Made by a program: the position numbers and the translations under genes
Part shown: in pieces, positions 26,420 through 37,224 of the stretch
Layout: every line of letters begins with the position of its first letter
Numbering within the stretch: the stretch's first letter is position 1
The notes under the pieces: generated by a model
The model's database searches: none
Told to the model about the DNA's origin: nothing
The model's input: the letters and a program-made list of their open reading frames with translations, nothing else
DNA from: Terriglobales bacterium
Lineage (GTDB): Bacteria; Acidobacteriota; Terriglobia; Terriglobales; Acidobacteriaceae
DNA: 64,000 nt
Direction of reading: 5' to 3'
Assembly (NCBI GenBank): GCA_015655585.1
Contig: JAATEV010000068.1
Span: forward strand, 1-64,000

Positions 26420-27727
26420 ATGAAGTTGAGCAGGATCGGCCGGTTTTCGCTGGCCTTCGTAGTTTCTGTGGCGATGGGTCTGGGCATGACGGCGTGCGGT
26501 GGCGGCACGATCGGTTACATGTGGGTGTTGGGGACGCAGTACAACCAGGTTGCCGCGTTCAAGATTGACGACTTCTCGGGCAATCTGACGCAGATCGTCC
26601 ACTCGCCGTTCAGCTCAGGCGGAGCCGATCCGGTGTCGATTGTGGTCTCGTCGGGCGGCCGGTTTGTGTATGTGGTCAATCACGGCCTTACGGGAACGGC
26701 AACGCCTCCCTCTGGTTCGTCTTCCCTTCCCTGCGGCACTGCGGGCAGCATTGCAGAGTTCAGCGTGGGCGGCCAGGGAGTCCTGACCTTCCAGCAGTGC
26801 TTTACGCCCCAGGGGTTCAACCCGGTATGGGCCACTCTCGATCCTACGGGCGGTTACCTGTATGTTCTCGACAGCCTGGGACCGGGCGCGGTATGTACCC
26901 CCACCGCCACGACCCCCGTCACCCCGACATCCTGCTACGGCGATATCACGGTCTTTTCGATTGCGCAGGATACAGGCCGTCTATCTCTGGTATTGAATCA
27001 ACAGGTCAAAGACCCCAACACGCAAAAGCAGTTGAGCTATTTCCCCGTCGGACCAAATCCGACCATGATGACGGTCGCGGGCACCGGATGCGTCTTTACC
27101 CTGAACAACGGAGTTACGCCGAGCAGCGGTTCTGCCGTTGCTCCGAACGTGACTCCCTACTCGGTGGGCGGGTCCGGCCAGTTGACACAGACGACGAACT
27201 CGACGATTGCGATCAATGCGACGCGTCCGACGTCGATCCGGACTGGCGGCTCGATCGTTTACATCACCGATGCCGGGGCACAGAATACGCCTGGACAGAT
27301 TCTGCCGTTCACGGTTGGCGCCTGCTCCCTGAGCACGGTGACCGGCGGCCCGGTGACGAACGTATCGGGTACGGCGAATCCGGTTTACACGCTGGCGGAC
27401 AGCACGGGACAGTTCCTGTATGTCCTGAACCAGAGCTCGACGAACTCGACGATTCCGAACAGCTCAATCTCGGCATTCAACGTAGAGTCGAACAGCCCGC
27501 TGATCCAGCTTCCGGATCAGAACAATCCATATCCGATTGGCGGCGGACCGGTATGCATGGTGGAAGATCCTTCCAACCAGTACCTCTATACGTCAAACGG
27601 AGATGGAACGGTGACTGGAAAGATTCTGGACCGCACCTCGGGACAGCTCTCCGATCTGAAGCGCGGTTCGACCTTCACTGCGGTAGGACAAGCATCGTGC
27701 CTTGCAGTAAGCGGCAACGTAGACTAG
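26420..27727 (+). CDS. Lactonase-fold beta-propeller lipoprotein
   Basis: This 435-residue lipoprotein starts at ATG 26420 after AAGGAAG. The lipobox is LGMTACGGG, with Cys near residue 26. The mature protein carries repeated blades (GRFVYVVNHG, GGYLYVLDS, GQFLYVLNQ, NQYLYTSNGDGT), as in the 6-phosphogluconolactonase/YVTN propeller family common in Acidobacteriota. No catalytic residues for lactonase activity are evident, and a cell-surface anchor points to binding or adhesion. A second, related lipoprotein gene follows after 109 bases, so the two probably form a tandem pair. Confidence 0.8.
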   Translation: MKLSRIGRFSLAFVVSVAMGLGMTACGGGTIGYMWVLGTQYNQVAAFKIDDFSGNLTQIVHSPFSSGGADPVSIVVSSGGRFVYVVNHGLTGTATPPSGSSSLPCGTAGSIAEFSVGGQGVLTFQQCFTPQGFNPVWATLDPTGGYLYVLDSLGPGAVCTPTATTPVTPTSCYGDITVFSIAQDTGRLSLVLNQQVKDPNTQKQLSYFPVGPNPTMMTVAGTGCVFTLNNGVTPSSGSAVAPNVTPYSVGGSGQLTQTTNSTIAINATRPTSIRTGGSIVYITDAGAQNTPGQILPFTVGACSLSTVTGGPVTNVSGTANPVYTLADSTGQFLYVLNQSSTNSTIPNSSISAFNVESNSPLIQLPDQNNPYPIGGGPVCMVEDPSNQYLYTSNGDGTVTGKILDRTSGQLSDLKRGSTFTAVGQASCLAVSGNVD

Positions 27728-27836
27728 CTGGCAACTTTACGCAGCTAGTCATAGGACAGGGCCTGGAGACAGGCTCTGAGTATCGGGACGATAAGAAGTG
27801 TCGGGCGGAAACGATTTGCCCTGGAGTTAGGCAAGC

Positions 27837-29108
27837 ATGATGTTGAATAAGATGGGCCGCGCAGCATTGGCCTCAGCAGTTTCATTGTCGATGTTGGGCG
27901 TTACGGCTTGCAGCCGTGACTATGTGCTCGGGTATCTGTACGTTCCGACTGCGAGACCGCTGTCGGCGGGATCGCCAAACGGCGGCATCAGCGCGTATGC
28001 GATCGACTATCAGGCTGGCGGTCTGGAGCCGCTCTCGGATTCTCCTATTCCTGCTGGAGATAATCCGGTGGCGATTGCGGCTTCCCCGAATAACCTGGCG
28101 CTGTACGTGGTGAATCAGAACGATTCGACCGTGATGACGTACCAGATCGGTACGGATGGCAAGCTCTACAACAAGCAGACCATCAACGTTACGGGAAGCA
28201 CGCCGACGGCGATTGCAGTGGACGCGCAGGCGAAGTTCGTTTATGTCACGAACAAGTATCAGCTCGACGATAACGGCAAGCAGCTCTATTCGCCCGCATC
28301 GCCTGGGCCGGGCTCGGTGACGATCTTCCCGATCAACTCCGACAACACGCTGGGCACCCCCTCCACGCAGAAGGTGGGAAACAATCCGGTGGGCATTGTG
28401 GCGAGCAAGCCGCAGATCAACGCCCCGGCGGCGGGTTTTGTGTATGTGATCGATCAGGAGACACTGGCGAACGGCAGCCCTACCGGCGTTCTGCTTGGCT
28501 TCTCCGAGAATCTGACGACTGGTGCGCTGACGCCTGTTCCGGGAACGACGATCACGACTCAGTCAGGTAGCAAGACGGTGGCGACGGGATTTGGCGCGGG
28601 TACGACGCCGGCGGCAATTGCCGAAGACCCCTCGGCGCGGTTCATCTATGTAACCGACCAGTCCAGCAACCAGCTCTACGGTTATGTGACGCAGAGCAAT
28701 GGCGCGGTGACCCCGATTCCGACCGGGCCATACGAGACGGGCATCTTCCCGCAGGGAGTTACGATCGATCCTCGCGGCAAGTTCGTTTACATTGCGAACG
28801 CCACTTCGAGCACGGTGACTCCGTATGCGATCAGCCAGGCGAATGGATCGCTGACCCCGATTGCCAGCATCTCGGGCGGAAGCTCGGTGACAGACACGAA
28901 TCCAACGTGCATCGCGATTGACCCGGCTCTGGGCGTCTACCTGTACACGACGAACAGCCTCGCAGCGGACATCACGGGCTTGCAGTTGAGCGCGAATGAT
29001 GGCTCGCTGAAGCAGATTCAGAACACTCCGTTCCCCTCGGGCGCACTGCCTCAGTGCGCGGTGGCGGTGTCGAATGGATCGCACGCTACACAGGTAATCA
29101 ATCCATAG
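27837..29108 (+). CDS. Lactonase-fold beta-propeller lipoprotein (second of tandem pair)
   Basis: This 423-residue lipoprotein has lipobox LGVTACSRD near residue 25 and the same blade pattern as its neighbour (NLALYVVNQNDSTVMTYQIG, AKFVYVTNKYQL, ARFIYVTDQSSNQLYGYV, GKFVYIANATSSTVTPYAIS). The start could be 27837 or the second ATG at 27840; GGAG lies upstream. It looks like a diverged duplicate of the preceding gene. The N-terminal tail after the Cys differs (DYVLGYLYVPTA). Surface display is expected; substrate or partner is unknown. A strong terminator follows. Confidence 0.8.
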   Translation: MMLNKMGRAALASAVSLSMLGVTACSRDYVLGYLYVPTARPLSAGSPNGGISAYAIDYQAGGLEPLSDSPIPAGDNPVAIAASPNNLALYVVNQNDSTVMTYQIGTDGKLYNKQTINVTGSTPTAIAVDAQAKFVYVTNKYQLDDNGKQLYSPASPGPGSVTIFPINSDNTLGTPSTQKVGNNPVGIVASKPQINAPAAGFVYVIDQETLANGSPTGVLLGFSENLTTGALTPVPGTTITTQSGSKTVATGFGAGTTPAAIAEDPSARFIYVTDQSSNQLYGYVTQSNGAVTPIPTGPYETGIFPQGVTIDPRGKFVYIANATSSTVTPYAISQANGSLTPIASISGGSSVTDTNPTCIAIDPALGVYLYTTNSLAADITGLQLSANDGSLKQIQNTPFPSGALPQCAVAVSNGSHATQVINP

Positions 29109-29124
29109 TTGTTCTGCTGGTTTG

Positions 29125-29160
29125 AAGGAAAAGGCCCCACGATGTGGGGCCTTTTCCTTT
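29125..29160 (+). terminator. Rho-independent terminator after the beta-propeller pair
   Basis: AAGGAAAAGGCCCCAC and GTGGGGCCTTTTCCTT pair perfectly over 16 bases, with the 3-base loop GAT. The T-rich right arm gives an intrinsic terminator 16 bases after the stop. Confidence 0.88.
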
Positions 29161-29561
29161 GGTGTGAGATTGCTTTTGCGGGTGGCGAGGCAATGTTTCT
29201 TTGGGAGATCGAATGTGAGGTCGTTCCAGAAGCGAATTCTTCCTCGGTATGACAGGGGGTTGGGTTGAGTGGAGGAGGAAGAAAGACAACTGCAAAGCAA
29301 CTGCTTCCGGGCTTGGAGCGGTATGGGTAGAAAAGCGGGTTTCTCCGCTTCGCAGTGCGATGAAGCCGCGCTGCTCCGGTCGAAATGACGAAATTTAGGG
29401 ATGGTGTGCAAGAAAAGCAACAACAAGAACAACGGCAGGCGTTTCTCCACTATGGCGGCAAAAACGCCGCCCCCGGTCGAGATGACGTGCCTTGGTGGAG
29501 GCCGGGATGAAAGACAAGAGCAACCGCAAGGTCTCTGGAAAGCTTTCAGAGGCTCTAAAGG
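29161..29561. repeat. Intergenic region with family D repeat
   Basis: A family D unit (GGTATGGGTAGAAAAGCGGG ... GTCGAAATGACG) lies at about 29302-29415, then an AAC-rich spacer and a further GTCGAGATGACG fragment to 29490. No gene is seen in this stretch. Confidence 0.65.
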
Positions 29562-30743
29562 CTAGCGGGAGGCGGCGGTTGCGGCGCGGTATTTGTGGGA
29601 GAAGCGCTGGAGGAGGGCCTTGCGAGCGGGGGTTTCCACGAAGCGGTAGGCGACCAGCGAGAGCAGGACCAGGATCACGTAGGAGATCCAGGGATCGAAG
29701 GCTGCCAGATGAAGGCGCTCAGGCACTCGATAGATGTGGAGGAGCTGGTAGAAGTTGAAGTGGATGAGGTAGAGGCAGTAGGTGCTTTCGCCAACGAGCA
29801 GAAGCGGACGGCTGGCGAAGACGGACGAGATGGCATGGGGGCCGCTGAGGCCGAGGACAAGCGCGGCGAAGAGAGGGGTCATCAGGCCGCCATGCATAAG
29901 CAGGTAGGGCGTGTGGCCGACGATGGAGTAGAAGAAGACTCCCACGGCCAGAAGACTGACCGCGGCGAGCGTAAAGCGCTGGCGCGGGCTGAGAGTGAGG
30001 GCGAGCTGGAGCTTGCCGAGCGTGACTCCGCCGAGGAAGGTGCAGACATAGGGGAGAGGCGTGTACTTGAGGAAGCGGAGAAGCTGGCTGGAGCTGTAGC
30101 GGTCGATGGGGCCTGCGATGTGGTCGGGATTGAAGATGAGATAGAGGGCGTGGGGAACCAGTCCAAGAATCCAGAGACCACAGAGAAGGAAGAGGAGGTT
30201 CCGCGGCTGTTTAGGCCAGGAGATGCGGATGAGCCAGGGGAAGGCCGCGTAGAGCATGAACTCGCAGGAGAGGGTCCAGGCGACGGTATTCCAGAAGGTG
30301 GCGAGCGAAGGGCTCCAGCCCTGGAGGACGAAGGGGGTGAGGACGACTCCCTGCCAGAACTCGGCGTGGGAGCGGACATGCCACTCGTCCTGCAACATGC
30401 GGAAGGAGAGAAGGAGCACGAGGAAATAGACGGGGTAGAGACGAGCGAAACGGGCCAGCCAGAACTCGCGCTTGCTGAGGGTCTGGGCGCGGTCGGCGTA
30501 GTTGTAGGTGAGGACGTAGCCGGAGATCAGGAAGAAGACACTGACGAAGACGTATCCGTTGTCCACGATGGGAAAGAGGATGCCGAGATGCGGCGGGGTG
30601 AAGTGAAACAGGACGATAGCCAGCGCGAGGACGGTGCGAATGCCGGTGAGAGCCGGGAGTTGAGGCCTGCGGATGGTTGCTGCCGCCGAGTTGGGCGCAG
30701 GAGTCGTCGGCTTGGCCTCAGGTTCCAGAAGGTTGGTTTTCAC
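29562..30743 (-). CDS. Acyltransferase 3 family membrane protein
   Basis: This 393-residue integral membrane protein has about ten hydrophobic segments and the acyltransferase-3 signature: LPALTGIRTVLALAIVLFHF with the conserved His near residue 47, FFLISGYVLTYNY and RFARLYPVYFL. These enzymes O-acetylate or O-acylate surface polysaccharides, peptidoglycan or lipids, using acyl-CoA from the cytosol. The C-terminal segment STYCLYLIHFNFYQLL is also typical. It is a single gene, read toward the repeat region at 29.3 kb. The acceptor is unknown. Confidence 0.9.
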   Translation of the reverse strand: MKTNLLEPEAKPTTPAPNSAAATIRRPQLPALTGIRTVLALAIVLFHFTPPHLGILFPIVDNGYVFVSVFFLISGYVLTYNYADRAQTLSKREFWLARFARLYPVYFLVLLLSFRMLQDEWHVRSHAEFWQGVVLTPFVLQGWSPSLATFWNTVAWTLSCEFMLYAAFPWLIRISWPKQPRNLLFLLCGLWILGLVPHALYLIFNPDHIAGPIDRYSSSQLLRFLKYTPLPYVCTFLGGVTLGKLQLALTLSPRQRFTLAAVSLLAVGVFFYSIVGHTPYLLMHGGLMTPLFAALVLGLSGPHAISSVFASRPLLLVGESTYCLYLIHFNFYQLLHIYRVPERLHLAAFDPWISYVILVLLSLVAYRFVETPARKALLQRFSHKYRAATAASR

Positions 30744-30986
30744 TCGTTACTCTTCCTGGTCTCGTCCTGAAAGAATTGGATGCAGTGAAGGCATTAGTCT
30801 CTATAAACGCCGTTTCGCGAAGTTTGACGCAAAATAAGCGCCAAAGGATTCGATTTTGCTCCATTTCCACCGGTCTGGGGGCAGCCGGAGCAGAACAGAA
30901 GCAGCAACCGGGCCTCTAAACTTTGCACAGACGGACGGTTTGGGAACCACGCCTGCGATTCTGTTCGCGGCAACGTGCAACGCTGG

Positions 30987-31691
30987 TCAGGCCGTGACCA
31001 GAGAGCCGATCTTATCGCCTTTGACGACACGGACAATGTTTCCGGACTCACGCATACTGAAGACCATCATCGGCATGTTGTTGTCTTTACAGAGCGAGAC
31101 AGCGGTGGTGTCCATGACGCGGAGGTTGAGGCGAAGGATGTCGTTGTAGGTGATCTGCTCGAAACGGGTGGCGGCAGAGTCGACCTTGGGATCGGCGGTG
31201 TAGATGCCATCCACGGAGGTGGCCTTGAGCAGGATGTCGGCCTTGATCTCCATGGCGCGGAGGCTGGCGGCGGTATCGGTAGAGAAGAATGGGTTGCCGG
31301 TTCCGGCAGCGAAGATGACAACGCGGCCTTTTTCGAGGTGGCGCATGGCGCGGCGGCGGATATAAGGCTCGGCGACCTCGTGCATCTCGATGGCGGACAT
31401 GACGCGGCAGTGGAGGCTGAGCTTTTCGATGGCGTCCTGCAGGGCGATGGAGTTGATGACGGTGGAGAGCATCCCCATGTGGTCGGCGGCGACGCGATCC
31501 ATATCGATGGCCTGCTGGGCTACGCCACGAAAGAAATTGCCTCCCCCGACAACGATGCCGATCTGGCAGCCGAGCGCGTGGACGGCAGCAATCTCTGCGG
31601 CGATTTTGTGGATGAAGACGGCGTCGATACCGAAGCCCTTGCCGGCGGCCAGGGCTTCCCCGGAGATCTTAAGGAGGACTCTCTTGTACAT
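30987..31691 (-). CDS. pyrH: UMP kinase
   Basis: This 234-residue cytoplasmic enzyme phosphorylates UMP to UDP in pyrimidine synthesis. Family motifs are [72 protein letters not shown] and [15 protein letters not shown]. Length and order are normal. In many bacteria pyrH follows tsf (rpsB-tsf-pyrH-frr); here it lies 3.4 kb upstream of rplM on the other strand, with no frr visible. The ATG at 31691 lies 101 bases from the divergent permease gene. Confidence 0.95.
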   Translation of the reverse strand: MYKRVLLKISGEALAAGKGFGIDAVFIHKIAAEIAAVHALGCQIGIVVGGGNFFRGVAQQAIDMDRVAADHMGMLSTVINSIALQDAIEKLSLHCRVMSAIEMHEVAEPYIRRRAMRHLEKGRVVIFAAGTGNPFFSTDTAASLRAMEIKADILLKATSVDGIYTADPKVDSAATRFEQITYNDILRLNLRVMDTTAVSLCKDNNMPMMVFSMRESGNIVRVVKGDKIGSLVTA

Positions 31692-31792
31692 GTCAGGTTC
31701 AAGTATCGCATGGCCGGAGGGGAGTCCGGGACTTCCTCAACTGGCGGGTCTTTCGTCCACGCAGCCCCCCTGACGTCTACACTGATAGATAC

Positions 31793-32884
31793 ATGAATAA
31801 GCTGGTTGCCGGAAACCTTGTCCACCGCCCATTACGCTCGCTGATCAGTTGCCTGGCCATCGCAATCGAGGTGGTGATGATCCTCTCGATCACCGCGATC
31901 CTGATGGGCAAACTGAACGGCTTCAAGACGAGGCAGAACGGCATAGGCATGGACATGTTCGTCCGGCCGAACTCGACGAACAACTTTATCGGCATGAGCC
32001 CGGCGGGGTCTTCGATCAAGGTGGCCGACGTGCTGGGCAGGATTCCGCATGTCGTTGTCTCGGCGCCGGTGAACGTACAGATTACGAGCTCGCTGGACAG
32101 CATCTACGGGATCGACTTCAAGAGCTTCAACGACCTGTTGCCGTTCAGCTTTCTCTCGGGAGGGCCGTTTCAACATCCCTTCGACATCATTCTCGACGAC
32201 TACGCGGCGGAGGGGAAGAAGGTCGGCGACACGATCCAGTTGCTGAACCATGCGTTCCGCATCTGCGGCATTGTGGAGCATGGCAAAGGCGGCCGGAAGT
32301 TTATGCCGATTGAGACGATGGGGCAGATCACCGGCACCGAGGGCAAGGCCACGATGTTCTACCTGCGGACGGAAGACCCGCCGAAGTACCAGGAGGATAT
32401 CCGGAAGGCGATTCTGGCTACTCCCGGCATGAGCACGTACAACGTGGCCACGGCGGAGGAGTATCTCTCTTCGATCTCACCGGACCGGCTGCCGGGCTTC
32501 AATATCGGGCTGCGGGCGACAATTGGCATCGCTGCCGTCATCGGGTTTCTGGTGATCTTTCAGTCCATGTACACCGCCGTAATGGAGCGCACGCGAGAGA
32601 TCGGTATTCTGAAGTCAATGGGAGCTTCGCGCTCGTACATCGTCGGAATCGTGCTGCGGGAGACGGGCGTGCTGGCGGGGATTGGGATTGCGGTTGGAAT
32701 TGCGGCGAGTTTCCTCCTGAGCGCGGCACTCAACGCCCGGTTCCCGACGCTGGACTTCGTTATCAACGTTCCGTATGTCTGGAAGTCTGTACTGATTGCC
32801 TTCACCGGAGCTTTGCTGGGAGCGCTCTATCCGGCGATGAAGGCCGCGAGCAAGGACCCGATTGATGCCCTGTCTTACGAGTAG
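31793..32884 (+). CDS. FtsX-like ABC transporter permease (MacB/LolC type)
   Basis: This 363-residue protein has an N-terminal transmembrane segment (RSLISCLAIAIEVVMILSIT), a large periplasmic domain (about residues 40-240) and three C-terminal transmembrane segments. The FtsX signature MERTREIGILKSMGASRSYI lies between the first two of these. The end PAMKAASKDPIDALSYE is also typical. Such permeases pair with LolD/MacB-type ATPases to move lipoproteins or toxic molecules, or act as mechanotransmitters. No ATPase gene lies next to it; the LolD-like ATPase at 14008 is a possible but unproven partner. Confidence 0.88.
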   Translation: MNKLVAGNLVHRPLRSLISCLAIAIEVVMILSITAILMGKLNGFKTRQNGIGMDMFVRPNSTNNFIGMSPAGSSIKVADVLGRIPHVVVSAPVNVQITSSLDSIYGIDFKSFNDLLPFSFLSGGPFQHPFDIILDDYAAEGKKVGDTIQLLNHAFRICGIVEHGKGGRKFMPIETMGQITGTEGKATMFYLRTEDPPKYQEDIRKAILATPGMSTYNVATAEEYLSSISPDRLPGFNIGLRATIGIAAVIGFLVIFQSMYTAVMERTREIGILKSMGASRSYIVGIVLRETGVLAGIGIAVGIAASFLLSAALNARFPTLDFVINVPYVWKSVLIAFTGALLGALYPAMKAASKDPIDALSYE

Positions 32885-33024
32885 AGCGAACTGGCTTTCC
32901 TGCCGTCATTTATTTCCCTTCTGACTTGGATAAGGCACCGTTTTGAGGCGGTTTTACGACCAAAAGAGGCTTTTAGAATCTTTTTCGAGTGTTTTAATAG
33001 AAGATCAGGTCTTTAACAGAAGCG

Positions 33025-34707
33025 ATGAATCGGTCCCGGCTTTCTTTCCCATCCCGCGCTGTACGAACGATCGAAGCGCTGCTTCTGGCGGCCGCCGCGA
33101 TCTTTCTTGCGCTGCATGGCCTGCATTTGAGCGCCGATTTTCCGAACCACTCCCCGTGGATGGACTGGGCCAAATATACGGACGAGGGCTGGTATGGCGA
33201 CGCCGCGATCCGCCACTTTCAGCGCGGCCACTGGTATCTGCCCGGAGACTTCAACCCGGCGGTAGCTCTGCCGGTATGGCCCCTGCTGGAGGGACTCCTG
33301 TTCCACTTCACGGGAGTCAACCTGATTGCGGCACGCGGGCTGGCGGTCGGGGTGTTTGCGCTGATCCTCGTGAGCTCGTACCTGCTGCTGCGGCGGTGGG
33401 ATGGGCTGGCTGAAGATTCCATCCCCGCAGACAAGCCAACGAAGTCGCTTGCTCCTGCGATTGCGGTGCTTCTGCTGGCGGTAAGCCCGTTCTGCTATGT
33501 CTTTACGCGCCTGGCGATCCTGGAGCCGCTCCTGATCCTGCTCATGCTGCTGGCCCTGCGGGCTGCGTCGTATGCCAGCCCGGAGACCGATCTTCTGAAG
33601 CGGCAGTGGCGCGGCGCGGGGGCACTCCTGGCCCTTGGGCTGCTCCTCCCCCTGATGGTCCTGACCAAGACGACCGCAATTTTTCTGATTCCGGCGATAC
33701 TGTGGGTGCTGTGGGCTCGCGCAGGCTACAGTCTGAGGCCGTTTCTGCGGATCGCCGTACCGCCCGCACTGCTGGGTGCGGCTCTGTGGATGGGCTACTT
33801 CGGCCTGATGGTTCACGCCAGCTTTCTTGAGGACTACCGCTACCTCTTCGCAGCCAACTCCTACACCGGCATCACCCTGGAGAATGCGGCTTCGGTGCTG
33901 CACGATACCGTCTCCAGCGGACTGTGGATGGGAAAGATTCTGTATCCGCTTGCCATTGCAGCCTCGATGCTGGCGGTTGGGCTCGGATTCCTTCGCCCTC
34001 GGCGGTTTCGGAGTCCGCTGGTTGGGGCGCTGATTCTGTGGGCGTTGGGCTATGCCGGATTCCTCTCGTACCACGACAATCTTCAGCCTCGGTACTACCT
34101 GGTGATCGCGGTTCCGCTTACTCTGCTGGTGGCAGTCGTGTTTGAGGGCCTTCGGAGCGCGGTATCGGCTGGCGCGGCGAGACCGTATCTTCGGCTGGCC
34201 AGCGCAGGCGCGTTTGCGGCTGTTGCGATTCTTGCGGCGAGCGATGCGAGGCAGACCCTGGGGTATGTGCGCACGCCTGAGTACACCTTCGCCAGCGCCG
34301 CGGACCAGATCCACAGGATCATCGCCGCCGACCGAACGCATAATCCGCTGGTGCTGTCGATCAGCGGCTCGAACCTGTCATTGATGACGGGGCTGCCGTC
34401 GATCTGCGACGACTTCGGGACGATGGAGCTGGATGCCCGGGTGCGGACGTACCACCCCGGCTGGTACGTCGCCTGGAACTACGTCGAGGACGACAAGATG
34501 GAGGCGCTGGCGCCGATCTATCACCTGCGCCGTGTCGCCGAGTTCCCTGCGATGGACGACCCGGAACGCAACCTGTTGATTCTTTATCGTCTCGATCCCC
34601 CGGAACGCAAAACTCCACGACAGCACCAGCAAAACCCATCCCCACGCTTGCTGGAGTCCAGCTTCAGCCAGCATAAGGCCGCCTCGACCGATTCCAGAAG
34701 AGACTAG
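33025..34707 (+). CDS. Glycosyltransferase family 39-like membrane protein
   Basis: This 560-residue integral membrane protein has about ten hydrophobic segments. The N-terminal loop MDWAKYTDEGWYGDAAIRHF carries the DE pair typical of GT39/ArnT-type transferases, which use polyprenyl-phosphate sugars to glycosylate lipids or proteins at the outer face of the inner membrane. The C-terminal portion (residues 430-560) is soluble and ends in a Ser/Gln-rich tail. ATG 33025 has no strong Shine-Dalgarno in view. Substrate and acceptor are unknown. It precedes the ribosomal protein operon by 0.4 kb. Confidence 0.75.
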   Translation: MNRSRLSFPSRAVRTIEALLLAAAAIFLALHGLHLSADFPNHSPWMDWAKYTDEGWYGDAAIRHFQRGHWYLPGDFNPAVALPVWPLLEGLLFHFTGVNLIAARGLAVGVFALILVSSYLLLRRWDGLAEDSIPADKPTKSLAPAIAVLLLAVSPFCYVFTRLAILEPLLILLMLLALRAASYASPETDLLKRQWRGAGALLALGLLLPLMVLTKTTAIFLIPAILWVLWARAGYSLRPFLRIAVPPALLGAALWMGYFGLMVHASFLEDYRYLFAANSYTGITLENAASVLHDTVSSGLWMGKILYPLAIAASMLAVGLGFLRPRRFRSPLVGALILWALGYAGFLSYHDNLQPRYYLVIAVPLTLLVAVVFEGLRSAVSAGAARPYLRLASAGAFAAVAILAASDARQTLGYVRTPEYTFASAADQIHRIIAADRTHNPLVLSISGSNLSLMTGLPSICDDFGTMELDARVRTYHPGWYVAWNYVEDDKMEALAPIYHLRRVAEFPAMDDPERNLLILYRLDPPERKTPRQHQQNPSPRLLESSFSQHKAASTDSRRD

Positions 34708-34747
34708 CCGACTGGCGTTCGACAGCGAGAATCTAACGCACATTTCA

Positions 34748-34776
34748 TTGACTTCCCCCATCAGGTTCGCTATCCT
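34748..34776 (+). promoter_or_regulatory. Promoter for the rplM-rpsI operon
   Basis: TTGACT (34748-34753), a 17-base spacer and TATCCT (34771-34776) form a good vegetative promoter. It would give a 5' leader of about 340 bases before rplM. Confidence 0.65.
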
Positions 34777-34782
34777 GTTTAC

Positions 34783-35120
34783 TCGCGCAACCTTGGCGGC
34801 TGTGTCTTCGTGTGTCTGCGAATACATAGAGCCCGAGGCGCCGTAGTGGACGATTGGAGCAGCAGAGCCAATTCTGGCGGCAGTTCCTCCCGTGAACCAC
34901 TCCTCAAGCCGACAACAGGCTTTTGTGCGAAGTCCCTAGCGGTACGGCTTTTTTGTGTGCGGAGAGATTCGCTCCCATCACTCAGCCATCTGCCCGGAAC
35001 AATATTTGCTTGAAGCAGTCCCTAACCGGCTGTCCGTAAGTTGCGGTAAAAATCGTTCCATCCTTTCTTCATGCACCACGCCGAACACTGAAGACGGCAG
35101 AAACAAGGAGTAACCCAGAG
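34783..35120 (+). other. Leader of the rplM-rpsI transcript
   Basis: No gene is seen. Near 34900-34960 two GGCTTTT-type tracts occur (AAGCCgacaacaGGCTTTT, then CGGCTTTTTTG). AGCCG can pair with CGGCT ahead of the second T-run, which suggests an attenuator or protein-bound leader such as those that sense free r-protein. This is a structural guess. Confidence 0.4.
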
Positions 35121-35570
35121 ATGTCCACGACAATCCCAAGCGGCAAAGATATCAAGCGCAAATGGTTTGTGCTCGATGCCAGCGGCAAAACCCTCGGCCG
35201 CCTCGCCACCCAAGCGGCCAGCGTGCTTGCCGGTAAGCTGAACCCTCTCTACACCCCCTACATCGATATGGGTGACCACGTTATCATCGTCAACGCCGAA
35301 AAGATTGTTCTTACCGGCCTGAAGGCTGATCAGAAGCTCTATCGCCGCTATACCGGCTTCCCCGGCGGTCTTCGCGAAGAGTCGTTCGTCAAGCTGCTCG
35401 CCCGCCGTCCCGAGGCGATCGTCGAACAGGCTGTGAAGGGAATGCTTCCCAAGTCGAAGCTCGGACGCCAGATGGCCACTAAGCTGAAGGTTTACAAGGG
35501 CAGCCAGCATCCGCACCTTGCCCAGCAGCCGGTTCCGTTGGAGCTTCCCTCCAGCGCGGCCAAGGCTTAG
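35121..35570 (+). CDS. rplM: 50S ribosomal protein L13
   Basis: This 149-residue primary rRNA-binding protein of the large subunit shows the family segments [36 protein letters not shown] and [20 protein letters not shown]. Its length is normal. AAGGAG lies about 12 bases upstream of ATG 35121. It is the first gene of rplM-rpsI, followed 98 bases later by rpsI, and codon usage looks optimised compared with neighbours (many CTC/CGC/AAG). Confidence 0.97.
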   Translation: MSTTIPSGKDIKRKWFVLDASGKTLGRLATQAASVLAGKLNPLYTPYIDMGDHVIIVNAEKIVLTGLKADQKLYRRYTGFPGGLREESFVKLLARRPEAIVEQAVKGMLPKSKLGRQMATKLKVYKGSQHPHLAQQPVPLELPSSAAKA

Positions 35571-35668
35571 TCTTTCAGGATTCGAAGCAGCGGAATTTTG
35601 AAGGCCGCTGAACAAAACGGGCCGTCCAGGGATTGATCCCCGGGCCTTTTACAAGTTCAAGGAGCATC

Positions 35669-36064
35669 ATGGCAGATCTGATTCAGTACTACGGAACCGG
35701 CCGTCGCAAGTCCTCGATTGCACGCGTTTTTTTGCGTCCGGGCAGCGGCAAATTTACCGTCAACAAGAAGGAGTGCGATGTTTACTTCGTCACTCCGCAG
35801 CAGCGTGCCTCGGCACGCCGTCCGCTGGGCATCGCCGATATCGGCGAGACCTTTGACGTCATCACCACCGTGCGTGGCGGCGGCGTAATGGGTCAGGCCG
35901 ACGCGGTGAAGCTTGGAATTGCCCGCGCCCTGATGGAGTTCAATCCTGAACTCCGCAAGGCGCTGAAGTCCGAAGGCCTCGTTACCCGCGACTCGCGTGG
36001 TAAGGAGCGCAAGAAGTACGGTCAGAAGGGCGCTCGCGCTCGCTTCCAGTTCTCCAAGCGCTAA
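35669..36064 (+). CDS. rpsI: 30S ribosomal protein S9
   Basis: This 131-residue protein binds the head of the small subunit, its C-terminal tail reaching the P-site tRNA. Family segments are [39 protein letters not shown] and the basic end [18 protein letters not shown] start at ATG 35669 with AAGGAG 6-8 bases before it; the 12 upstream codons in the track lack support. The 98-base gap to rplM holds a weak GC-rich hairpin. Confidence 0.97.
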   Translation: MADLIQYYGTGRRKSSIARVFLRPGSGKFTVNKKECDVYFVTPQQRASARRPLGIADIGETFDVITTVRGGGVMGQADAVKLGIARALMEFNPELRKALKSEGLVTRDSRGKERKKYGQKGARARFQFSKR

Positions 36065-36116
36065 ACGTGCCGGCAAGTCTGCTTGCCGCCGCTTGAGACA
36101 GGAAGACCGCAGTTTT

Positions 36117-36155
36117 ATGGAGGAGCTCCGAGGGGTTTTCCCTCGCCTCCTCCAT
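36117..36155 (+). promoter_or_regulatory. Strong hairpin in the rpsI-rpsB intergenic leader
   Basis: ATGGAGGAG...CTCCTCCAT arms with inner CGAGGG/CCCTCG pairs form a long stem between rpsI and rpsB. No T-run follows, so a simple terminator is unlikely. A binding site for S2 autoregulation or an mRNA processing site are possibilities. Confidence 0.4.
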
Positions 36156-36265
36156 CGCATCACCCGCAGGCTTTACCACTTGCGGCAAGGAGTCAAATCT
36201 CCCGCACGCGGGATCAATCCAGGCATCGGTGGGGATCTCCCGGCTGCCTTAACTAAGGAGTTACT

Positions 36266-37201
<936 letters not shown>

Positions 37202-37224
37202 ATCAGCCACGAAGACTCCACCTG

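Noticed and set aside
33013-34341. 442-residue minus-strand ORF opposite the GT39-like gene
   Set aside because: Arg/Gln-rich shadow with no domain; the plus frame is a coherent membrane protein.
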